Source of the DNA: Amoeboaphelidium protococcarum
Lineage: Eukaryota > Aphelidiomycota > Aphelidea
Reading direction: 5' to 3'
Length of the DNA stretch: 64,000 nucleotides
NCBI GenBank assembly: GCA_023515745.1
Contig: JALECJ010000256.1
Location: 744,001-808,000 of the forward strand
This document shows positions 51,559-64,000 of this stretch, one piece after another (the stretch's first letter is position 1; each line of letters begins with the position of its first letter). The translations under genes and the position numbers were made by a program. Under the pieces are notes generated by a model, which searched no databases, was not told the origin of the DNA, and saw only the letters and a list, made by a program, of their open reading frames with translations.

Positions 51559-51820
51559 TCAAGCCTTGGCCAACTTTCTCTGCTCTCTCACTGCTTTGGC
51601 ACTACCAGCCTTTGCAAATCTCTGATTACGCAAGAATTTTGGATCAACCTACATGCAGACAAAGATTGGAATTACGAGTATAAAATGATGATCTCTATAA
51701 GCTAAAATAAACTCTTACACCTTTCAATGAAGGATAACGGTTTCTCTGTGGCTTCTTGATACCATTACGGTGAGCCTTCTTGTTCTAATTATGATTCGTG
51801 TGATTCTTACTCTTTGCCAT
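51559..51820 (-). CDS. RPL29: 60S ribosomal protein L29 (eL29)
   Basis: 63 aa in two exons: 51820-51719 and 51648-51559, with an intron of 70 nt (51718-51649, GTAAGA...TGTAG) that preserves the invariant SLKG|VDPKFLRN junction. The start MAKSKNHTNHNQNKKAHRNG is the conserved eL29 N-terminus. It is a small basic protein of the large ribosomal subunit. The TAG at codon 12 is read as Gln, as in other eL29 proteins, giving strong support for the code change. It converges on the Fanzor gene. Confidence 0.97.
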
Positions 51821-52224
51821 TTTAAATTCAACTACAAGCACGAAATAGGTGATTAGGTGTCCTCTGTAATAACCACTGCACTGCACAAATTCCGCAATTA
51901 AAAACGCGTTAAATGAGCAGTGCAGAGGATAAATATAGTACAAATCTTACGTTCTGTGTTTCTATCTAATGCTTTACAAAAGACTCAAATGGACAAGTAC
52001 GAAAAGATTTTCGGTTAATTTTTGCGGCTTCGGTTAAAGCGATTCTTTCCTCGAAGCGACAAAACACGTAAAGCAAAGCGACTTGATAGAGCCTGTTAAT
52101 GCGCGTAAGATCGGTCACGCGCTTTCTCTCTTTCTCTCCCCCAATCTGTAATTCTAAGGGAGGCCGCGCGATTGTTTTATTCTTCCAAGTTTTGATAAAG
52201 CACACCTTAGATTTTATATTAGAG
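51821..52224. promoter_or_regulatory. Divergent promoter region of RPL29 and PRP22
   Basis: An interrupted inverted repeat pairs TCCTCTG...GCACTGC (51860-51884) with GCAGTGCAGAGGA (51917-51929), with ACGCGT in the loop. A pyrimidine tract CTTTCTCTCTTTCTCTCCCC occurs near 52122. No gene supported. Confidence 0.45.
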
Positions 52225-55566
<3,342 letters not shown>

Positions 55567-55799
55567 TTTTATAGCTAAAATGACGTAAAAATATTTGCCA
55601 TGTGCTTAATATACAAGCACAATATACCGTACTGTAACTTTGAGGTTACATCGTTTGAGATTGACTGATTACGATAGCTCTTAAAAGGCCAAGTTGAACA
55701 TGAATCGAGTATTACCAAAAATTATATAAATTTCAACTTGTTATTTCTATTCTGCATTAATACCCCTCAAGACAATTCCTTCAATCAACCGCTCATTAC

Positions 55800-58097
55800 T
55801 CACTCGTACTACTAGAACTCTGGTCCCAGTCTATTAGCGTGGCCATATTTGTTGCGACGATTTCTTAGCCAGTTACGCACTTGTCTAAACGGCCAAGTGA
55901 TAGACTTCCAGATTGAGTGACCAAAGACGCGTCCACCTAGACCAGCATAAGTCTTTACGGCAGTCGCAACAAAAGGTAGCATATAATCAACAGATGGGCA
56001 TTTCGCAGCCTATGCAAACACCTATGCGTTCATTACAGTAGAAATCATCAACGCAGCACCACGGGCAAAATTAACGAACCACATCGGAATTGGAATAAGC
56101 AGTGAGACAGCCTAACTCATCACGACAGAAGAAAATGCACTTCTAGCTTGCAAAATCTTGAGCTTAATGTCTCTCAACTACTCCTCATAACCTTAAACAT
56201 TACCTACATCTTAATTGCTACCGCCATTAGTTTGAAGACGAGCACTTTTCAATAGCTTTTCGACGCGCTGCTATTCTAGCTTTAACTTTGCAATATCGGC
56301 TTTAGACTACTTGCTCTGCTCATTAAGGGACTTTCTGAACGCCTTCCACGTAGATGGAGATGCTTCCTAGTATGCGTTATTTTCGATGGCATAATCTTTT
56401 AAAGTATTGTACACACCTTCGCCGTTGAGCCTAAACATACTCATTGAAGCACTTAGTTACGTAGCTCTATCTGAAAGTCTCAAGTGACCAGCATTGCCAA
56501 AATCAAGCAGCCACAAAGTACCAGTCTCGTAATCATACTTCATGTTACTCAAATGCAGATCAGCATGATAAAAACCGCTGCCACCTATAGATGATTAAAA
56601 CGACGTAAATCCGAGTGAGGTTAGCTGAAGTCTCAGAGAACAATACTTATCAACAGTCTTAACAGATGAGGACAACCATTCCCTCTAGGCTGCAGAATAC
56701 TCTTTGTCCAAAACCACACCCGGCGCCCATTAAGTGACAATTGCTTCAGCCGGTTACTGCTTCATCCATGGCTTTCTGACAGGTAATACACCCCACAGCC
56801 GGGTCACTCTGATATTTTTGCGGCGATTCTCAAACACCTTATAGCCTTGGCGCAGATTCGCAGCCTCCAAATCAAAATCAAACTCCTCCTCAACCGATTC
56901 TTTGATCGATAAGATGACTTTAGCCAAGAAAGGGTGAATGTTGGATAGCTAGTTTTCAATTGCGCTAAACTCGGCCTATACCAATTCCTTTGCGTCTGAT
57001 CTTCTTAATTTTACAGCAACTTCATCGAAGCCATACAACTGCGCAGCCGACTCCCCAAGCTTGGCCTTGTACACGATACCCACGGTTCCTTGAGATATAG
57101 GCTCATCGCCAAATTCGACAAAGCCAGACTTTAAAGGATCGCCATCAACAAAAACGCGGGAAAATACTTCTGGCAGCAGATCCTCATTGAAAATCGGCAC
57201 CTTAGAGCGCAGAATCTTGGAGACCTCCTCAATGGAAGGATGTACCTGTTCAGCAAATCCCAAAAATACTTGGAGCGCCTTTTACATCATCACACCAGTG
57301 CCAACAAGCATATGAGCCACCATTCCTTCAACTGTTTTCTGATGAATGCCAGCGGTAAGTAATTGAGCGATCATACGTCGCTTGATAACAACAGGACCAT
57401 TATCGACATAGGCAATCGTCATTTTCTTCACTGCCAGAGCATAATCCTTTACCGTATTTGAAATAAGCTCTTTATCCTCAAATCTAAACTTCTTAGCCTC
57501 ACCGTCGGCGATAATAGTTTCTTACAGGCGATCGATAAAGCCATCAATCATATCCTGGAAGAAGCCCAGCTTGATCAATTTAAGGTGAACATTAATTTAC
57601 GCGACAGCATACTCGATACCGGTAGAAGTGGTCAAGCTCATCTCACCATCGCCATTAGAAGTATCTCCGCGGTTCAATGAATCCACAAGGCTGGACAATG
57701 TTTCCAAAATATTCGATTGCAGCATATATTTCAAGGAATCAGGTAAAGGAGACTGTTCAAGCATAGCCTTCAAAAGCAGCGGAAAAGGTAGCTATTGCGA
57801 ATTCAGAGATGCAACAAAACTATTCCAGTGTTTCTACACATTTCTAACATAGTTGGGCTGAGTGGCATCAGCAGCCAGAATCAGTTTAGCCAATGCGTCC
57901 AAAGCATCTGGATACTCTTTGACGCGACTAATCATCTGCTTTGCCACGCCGAGTGCATTCTCAGTGTTAAGCGCATACCTAGGATTCAAACTGAAAGCAT
58001 CAGTATCCGGAGCACGACTTGAAGATCTTCCAAACCAACCACCTGACACACAGCACGATAGGTATAGTAGTGGAATGGATAACAGTAATAATCTCAT
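55800..58097 (-). CDS. ABC1/ADCK (UbiB)-family atypical kinase, divergent, with signal peptide
   Basis: 765 aa; the start at ATG 58097 begins a textbook signal peptide (MRLLLLSIPLLYLSCCVSGG). The kinase-like domain has PISQGTVGIVYKAKL (loop region), EVAVKLRR (Lys), YHADLHLSNMKYDYETG (catalytic loop) and LWLLDFGNAGHLR (metal-binding DFG). This is the ABC1 family pattern. The KxGQ motif typical of COQ8/UbiB is absent and the Ala-rich loop is replaced by GTVG. A C-terminal hydrophobic stretch (AVSLLIPIPMWFVNFARGAA) may span the membrane. A secreted or ER-lumenal version of this normally mitochondrial or plastid family would be unusual. Confidence 0.8.
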
Positions 58098-58737
58098 TTT
58101 TTGATAGTTTACGGACGGATTGAAAATTGAGGACAATCGTTAAAATGTCGGCCGCCGCGGCATCAACTCAATCAGCATTGGTAAATCAGGGACACCTCTA
58201 CTCCTGAACTCGTTGTATATAAAATTAGCCCGTTACATGACCTTGATAAGACGGTTTTAATGAACAACTCATATAACGTCGATGAGAATAAATTGTGCAA
58301 TTATGTGATCGTGATTCGCAGAGTATTCAATGTACAGTATATCTATTCTCCAATCTGTCGGGTCGTGACGCGGTGTGGTTTCCTAGCTGTTTCCAGACTC
58401 GTTTTGACCACCTAAGGAGGATTCACTGTGATTTATGGTGTAAATGCAAGTGATTTAGATTTAATGTGTAAAAACAATACAGTAATAATTCAAGTCATCA
58501 TTTAAAACCATCATCTTGGAGTCATAGTATATATACACACACTCTTAAGACAATGTGCATTACCGTAGATCGTGCGACTGATGATTTAGCGATGAGTTTC
58601 GCGGTTTCAGGCACGCGAGCGCGTCTCTCTCGTTATTCCTCACAGTGTTTTGTAGTGGCTTTAGCTTCCCATCTTTGTTATCCCACAGCGTTCTGATCAT
58701 CGCCATTTATAGCTGTTAGTAATAATTAGTGAAGACC
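58098..58737. promoter_or_regulatory. Divergent intergenic region of the ABC1 kinase and TRAPPC11
   Basis: Mostly AT-rich, with a GC-rich patch near 58150 (GGCCGCCGCGGC) and GCGAGCGCGTC near 58617. No gene is supported. Confidence 0.4.
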
Positions 58738-61700
58738 ATGAGTTACGATTCCGACCTTCTTGCTCATCTGTATCCAATGATGGGAATTTGGGGTGTGTCT
58801 GGTAATACTGGTGGCGGTGATGACTTTGAAAAAAGACTTGTGTCTGCGTATTAGAGTCGTAATCAACTTGCATCAACTATGGATCCCTCACCTTTACCTC
58901 AGGTGACAATTAATTCTGAGAATGCCTCATTCAGGTACATGTTCCTGTCTAAAGTAAGTATAAATTATGTATATTTATTTATTAGAGCTTAGCATATTTT
59001 ATCAAACAGTTAAAAGTATTGTAGAACATGAAAGAGTTGCCAGTTGTTAGAAAAGGTGCTTAGTAATAGAGTCAAGTCAAGGGATAGCCTAAAGTGTTCA
59101 GTCGATTGTCTCCGTTGAATCCACAGAGTTCTCTGCATCCTGATGGAATTATTTAGCCAGAGTGGATTCATAAGTACAGAGATTAGCTGCCATCTGTGGT
59201 AATGTTTTACTTTCGGTTGACCAAGGAGGACATCAGTTTCAATCCACTGGATCCATCGACTAGAGACACTGAGCTGACTTTGGAGATTAATTCTCTTAAG
59301 AAATAGCTTGCAGATTATCCATAATTGAAGTTTGTTGTTGTACTTATAACAGATCAAGATTTGAATGATGAAAGTCTGGAGGAGCGTGGTGCATATATTA
59401 AGAAGATGTGTAATCTTGATTATCGTCACTCTTATTTTGTTATATCGACGCGGTAGTAAGATTTGCAAGAGTTTATTGTTCAGGTGGAGCGGACGATGCT
59501 TGAATATTCGGCTCTTTATTATAGAGAACATGGGAAGAAGACTAAAAAGAAGAAGGGTAGAGTATCATAGAATCCTGCCAAGTCTGCCAATTCTACCATC
59601 ACTTCATTGTGGAATATTAGGTACGATTACAAGATGGGTGCTTTTGCTGAGCTTATGCGTGATTATGAACTGGCGACTCAGCATTACATTCAATCTTATA
59701 ATGCACTGAGTTTGCTGATTAAAAAACTTGTTTAGAAGCCTGCTGCCATCAAGTAATCTAGATGGAGGGAGTATGATGAGATTCTGTCTTCTCTAAGCTT
59801 TAAGATTAGTAGATTTTTGTGTTTTAGTGAGAGTCCGCTAGATGGTCTATTTCAGTTGCATCGACATTTGAACTTTGGATACGGTTTATTGGACCAGTAT
59901 GGTTCGTATTACGGATGGTGTGGGGCTTAATTTATGTTATTTGCCGGCATAGTTTAGTCTATGGAGCGGCGAGGCATTACGTTGCCAATCGTGGCAAGGC
60001 ATCAGATTGCCGCTAATGTCTCGGTCAATTATATAATTTCTCAGGTGCCCGTTAGCTTGGAATTTGCATCGGAATGGTCTCAAATACAGTCACGTTCTCT
60101 CGCGCCATCTAAGTAGGAGTGCCTGGTCAGTGTATAGCACTCTGGACATTATTACTTAATGGCGGCACTGTGTTTGTATCAAATGCGCATATCCAGGTAG
60201 AGGCAGGTTAGCACATCGGCTGTATCAATGCTCTTTAAAGTCTTTGGAGACGGGTAGGATATTGGACAGCTGATTATAGATCATCTTACGAATGCGTATG
60301 ATATATTTAGAAAGAGGAAATAGACAAGAATGGGGTTCATGATAGCCAAGCTTATTGCTTAAAATCACATGATGGATAATAGATTTGACATTGCAATGAA
60401 ATTGTTGGATAAAATTGTCAAGAGTTATCATAGAGAGTGCTGGTCATCGATTGTATTGGAGTGTCAGTCAATGTTGGCTCATTGTGCCATTCAGTTAGGT
60501 GATCTATCAGCGGTTCTTACAGCGTACGTGGATCTGATCTTTTATGGATAAGATTCTATATAGTTTAAGAACACTATTTAACAGTGCGTTTAATTTCTTG
60601 GGAGCTAGTAGTAGCGAGTTCTAGCTTTGTAATCTGAATAACTACTACGGCCTTTGAATATTAAAGCTGGATTCTAACATCATATTGGATATGTGGGCAC
60701 TCTCATACCGGTGCAGTTGATAGTACCCTCTTCTGGATATCAAATATCGCAAGTGGAAATTTAATTTAATGCGACTGACTATAACGTGAAGTTAAAGCAT
60801 GATTCCACTGTGAATGTCCAAGTCTATTCTGATAAAAAGCACGATTTTTACCTTTAACGGGTAAAGATATCGGATAATGATAGAGTCGCAAAATGCAATT
60901 TGTAAGTCTCCGATAAATTGAATGTGATTCAGTTTTTGATCAAGATTGACACTCCACTCCAGCTGAGTGTTGTTGCTGTCAAGTATGTCATTGAATCCGT
61001 CAATCATCCACATTAAATTGAAGTGACCCAGTCGACCAATAGTGGCACTGCAGCGGTAACAAGAAATCTCTATGACAGAGAATGGTATGGAGTTATCAAG
61101 TCCTCCGGTCGGGTGGGTAAGCGCATTTATACCACGGAATTTGATCCGTAGAGTATAAAGATCAACCTGAATCAGCCCAGATTAAAGTTTGACGTTGTGC
61201 ATCAGGCGCCTGTGTTCATATCTGAATTGTATCCCGTCGAATTACGTCTTGTTAATGGAGAAAAGACTGATTTCTTGACTCGTATCAGTGCTAGAATCAA
61301 TTTTGAGGGGTCTAGCAGACCATCCGCTGATGATTAGATATATCTCAACAGCGACCAAGGAAGTGGTGGTTTAATGATTGAGGATTAAGAACTTGGGATT
61401 ATTCAAAAGGGTAAAATTATGTCCAAAAAGATTTACATTAGACTTTCAGACAAGGCTGGGCCAAGAGTATTGCACTTGAAAGTGTCTTCAAAGATTATCA
61501 GCTCAGCTAAAGATGGATCTGAATGCTTTTCTAGCATGGAAGAGTCTATATTGCTTAATGCTTCAAGTCCGTTTACGATCGTGTCCAAGCTGGCTAGCAT
61601 AGTCATTGCGGCAACTGATAAGAATCTCCCGTAGATGGACAATCCAAAATCTTATGATCTCCGTATGCAATTGAAGAATCGTTCTATTGTTCCTCTTGTT

Positions 61701-62315
61701 ATCGACTCTGCGCACATATCTAATGGCCCGGAAGGCAATTCTATTCAAGTGTTTGGATACAATTCCGGTTCGTAAATTAGTCCGTAGTAGTCCATCACTT
61801 TAATTAGCACATTGGAAAATACGCGATATAGCTAGTTGTAACAGTTATAACTATTGATCAAGTGGAGGAGAGAGAATTCCACTTCAGTCGCATGGAATCA
61901 GTCTTCGATTGACTTGAATTTAGCACCGAAGCTTTAGAGTCAGTTGGAAGTCGTCTTATGCAAGTAGAAACTGGATAGTGTACTCTATCAACCAATGGTG
62001 TTAAAGTATTTGATTCATAATCACTCTGATAAATTACGATCTCTGGCCGTGTCAATTGACTTGAATGAGAATTTTGCACTGGCAGGATACAAGTCATCCA
62101 TGCTGTAGATTATGCCGCGCTCTGTGGTCCCATTGTAATATCAAATAGTTCCTCTGAGCATGGGCTGGTGTAAAACTCCTCGCCTGAATGTTAAATTTGC
62201 TGAATTTCAATAACCTCAGCAGTTGCAAGACAAGGAGACTGAAGCGAAGTCCACAAGCATGTCGGAACTTGATGTCCCTATGTTGAAAGTGTTTGTAGCT
62301 CCACAAGTTCAATGA
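58738..62315 (+). CDS. TRAPPC11: TRAPPC11 (foie gras-type) trafficking complex subunit
   Basis: 1168 aa in two exons, 58738-58953 and 59025-62315; the intron (71 nt, GTAAGT...TGTAG) was placed by reading frame. The foie-gras domain is visible after the intron (KMGAFAELMRDYELATQHYI, NFGYGLLDQYG, MGFMIAKLIAQNHMMDNRFD, YHRECWSSIVLECQSMLAHC). The C-terminal half is beta-rich, as in other TRAPPC11 proteins. The length is close to the human protein. It tethers vesicles and supports Golgi and autophagy traffic. TAA/TAG Gln codons are frequent. It converges on the chitin-binding gene, with 64 bp between stops. Confidence 0.88.
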
Positions 62316-62379
62316 GTCAAGTATAGTGGTGCAATGAATGGTATTTAGCGTTAATATCAATTTAATTATCATCATTTAA

Positions 62380-63615
62380 TCACTAATTCTAAAAATCTTG
62401 AGGCAGCAAGTCATCCATGATCTATCCATACTCTTATACTCTATCAGTTTTGTACTCAACACACTGCTAACCACTAGATTCCGTTTTCATCTAGATCTAA
62501 ACACGTTACCGCATCAACCACATTTGAAATGGAACTCCGCCGTGATTGCGGTACCTGCCAATTTCAGCCAGCTCCTGCAATGCCTTCTTACCAACTCTCT
62601 TCTTTAAATACATCTCACATGCGTGGATGATGCGCAAATAATCAATAGAATTGGGGCCACTGATTTGAGCAACCATAAGTAAATGCGGGGCGGCAATAAC
62701 AGGTGCCAAGGCGTTGAAAGCCCCCAGAGCTATAATGCCCATACATTGAATGGCGGTGATAACGGCTGTAAGTGCCACGAGATTCGCGCCATGAATCAAA
62801 GTTTCTTTACCGACAGAAGGTAGGCCATTTACAGCATTAAGATAAGCTTAGGCCACTAATCCAATGTCGCTAGTCACCAGTCCGTGATAAGCTTTATTCT
62901 TGACCTTGTTGCATACGAATTAACATGGAGCCACGTATGGAAGCATCGGGATCATTGTGCGCGGTTTATAAGTCTGAGGAAAATATGCATCATCCTCAGG
63001 TAATGAAAATTGAACAGCATCTCCAAACTAAGATTTCGTAGCAGTCTTAATCAAGTTGGGCTCTTTCCAAATGTCATAATAAGGAATACGGACGCCACGA
63101 TTCTTTATCTTCTCCGTCTAACGTTTAACCTCATTCGGACTCCAGCATAGGCCAAACGTAGATTAGCATCCTGCGCCACAGTGACCCAGAGTCTTACCAC
63201 AGTTTCCATTAGAGCTGCAACAATCGCCCTCCCCACAAGACTAACCATTCATCTGACCACATGTAGCCGGCCTCCCTACGCGCGCATCAGCCTTCTCCGT
63301 CTTGGAGAATATACGTCTCAGGAAGGATTTCTTGGGCTGCTGTTACTCCACAGGTTATTCTTACTGCGGCGATGATGTTTCAGGCTATGGTTATGGATCT
63401 TAAGACGCGTTTTAATCAGGCCAGCATGATCCAAAAATGGACTAACATCCCCGGCCACAATGACCCGCGGTAATCCCACAGTAGCCGCGAGAGCTACAAC
63501 AATAGCCAGGATCACACGAGATGCCATTCATTTGACCGCAGCTCAATTGCATGCTCTAATAAGCAGGTAAAATTAGGAGCGCGACTATTAAAATGCTGAA
63601 ATATAAGACACTCAT
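62380..63615 (-). CDS. Secreted protein with two hevein-type chitin-binding domains
   Basis: 411 aa, ATG 63615 to TGA 62382-62380. The signal peptide is MSVLYFSILIVALLILPAYQ. Two type-1 chitin-binding (hevein) domains follow. The first (about residues 25-58) has CGQMNGISCDPGYCCSSRGYC then GRGCQSIFGSCW; the second (about 108-143) has CGQMNGQSCGEGDCC then CGAGCQSTFGLCW. Both have the eight-Cys spacing. Between them lies a Gln/Pro-rich linker with TAA/TAG codons. The C-terminal half has one hydrophobic Ala/Leu-rich segment (ALTAVITAIQCMGIIALGA) and no recognised enzyme domain. It probably binds chitin in the organism's own wall or that of a host. Confidence 0.88.
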
Positions 63616-64000
63616 CTATATTCTACTAAATAATACCAAATTCTAATCCAATAGGAGAAGAAGAAAATTGTCTAGAAAAGCGAATAAACTACTGATATAA
63701 TACCACCTGGTTCCTCGGGTGAGTAAGTCCCATGGCCAATCAAGAGGGAGCATTGCAGTGACGCGTGTCCACAATTCGAATCTCTACTAGAGATGTAGCA
63801 TTTTTTGATTCTGAAGATGAGCGTAAATTGAATAGCAAAACTCAAATATTGACGTAAAATCATATGATGCCAGCACACAATTTCATGTGCGACTACTGTG
63901 AAGCAAAGCCAATCAATCAAAGCGCGGTCGGTTAAGGTTGAGAATTGATCTGATCGCGTTAGCTCAAAACTTTTTCTCGCGTGTCCTGCGCAGTTTAACA
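63616..64000. other. Region upstream of the chitin-binding gene
   Basis: A minus-strand frame is open here but lacks a convincing start, and its product is not recognised. A TTCGAAT near 63776 was tested as a tRNA T-loop and rejected because no stem flanks it. Nothing else is seen. Confidence 0.35.

Noticed and set aside
59010-59531. Minus-strand ORF of 173 codons
   Set aside because: Antisense to TRAPPC11, Ile/Leu/Gln-rich and without homology; a by-product of a single-stop code.
63740-63800. Possible tRNA (TTCGAAT loop followed by a T run)
   Set aside because: No complementary T-stem, D-arm or acceptor stem around it.

Overview
The window is nuclear DNA from a eukaryote with a compact genome and a non-standard genetic code. 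In every recognisable gene TAA and TAG fall at glutamine positions, including invariant ones such as the Q of helicase motif VI in the PRP22 gene, and genes end only at TGA. Six short spliceosomal introns (54-71 nt) could be placed from protein alignment; each starts GTAAG or GTATG and ends TGTAG. Gene content points to the fungal side of opisthokonts: PAM17 (mitochondrial import motor), a Cet1-type RNA triphosphatase, an SCT1/GPT2-type GPAT and an NTE1-like phospholipase. An early-diverging fungal relative such as an aphelid fits this better than a ciliate, but that is inference from gene content, not a placement.

Layout. 1-12.5 kb: DeSI-type deSUMOylase (cut by the window edge), REC8 kleisin, RasGEF, DDHD phospholipase A1, two unrecognised genes and an At4g14100-like secreted protein. 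12.5-19 kb: a possible broken gene, a secreted protein, a fusion of a PD-(D/E)XK-like nuclease with a kinase-like domain, GPAT and RNA triphosphatase. 19-37 kb: an accessory-looking block with three paralogous secreted Gln/Ala/Pro/Gly-rich proteins (two direct, one inverted) that share an upstream promoter block, two severin/gelsolin paralogs (one intronless, one with three introns) around the inverted copy, PAM17, the TRM61 tRNA methyltransferase, an unrecognised nuclear-looking protein, a coiled-coil protein and a tRNA-Thr(CGU). 37-48 kb: NUP93/NIC96, an NTE-type patatin phospholipase with cyclic-nucleotide-binding domains, a LAMMER/CLK kinase and a small secreted peptide. 48-52 kb: an intact Fanzor (eukaryotic TnpB-like, RNA-guided nuclease family) written in the UAR=Gln code, with a GC-rich hairpin over its last codons, next to ribosomal protein L29. 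52-64 kb: PRP22/DHX8 helicase, a divergent ABC1-family kinase, TRAPPC11 and a secreted protein with two hevein-type chitin-binding domains.

Most of the window is housekeeping (cohesion, splicing, capping, nuclear pore, vesicle tethering, lipid synthesis and turnover, mitochondrial import). The parts most worth attention are the Fanzor locus, the nuclease-kinase fusion, and the secreted repeat-protein family with its conserved promoter block. TGA is the only stop, so chance open frames are long here; small ORFs without homology carry low confidence.
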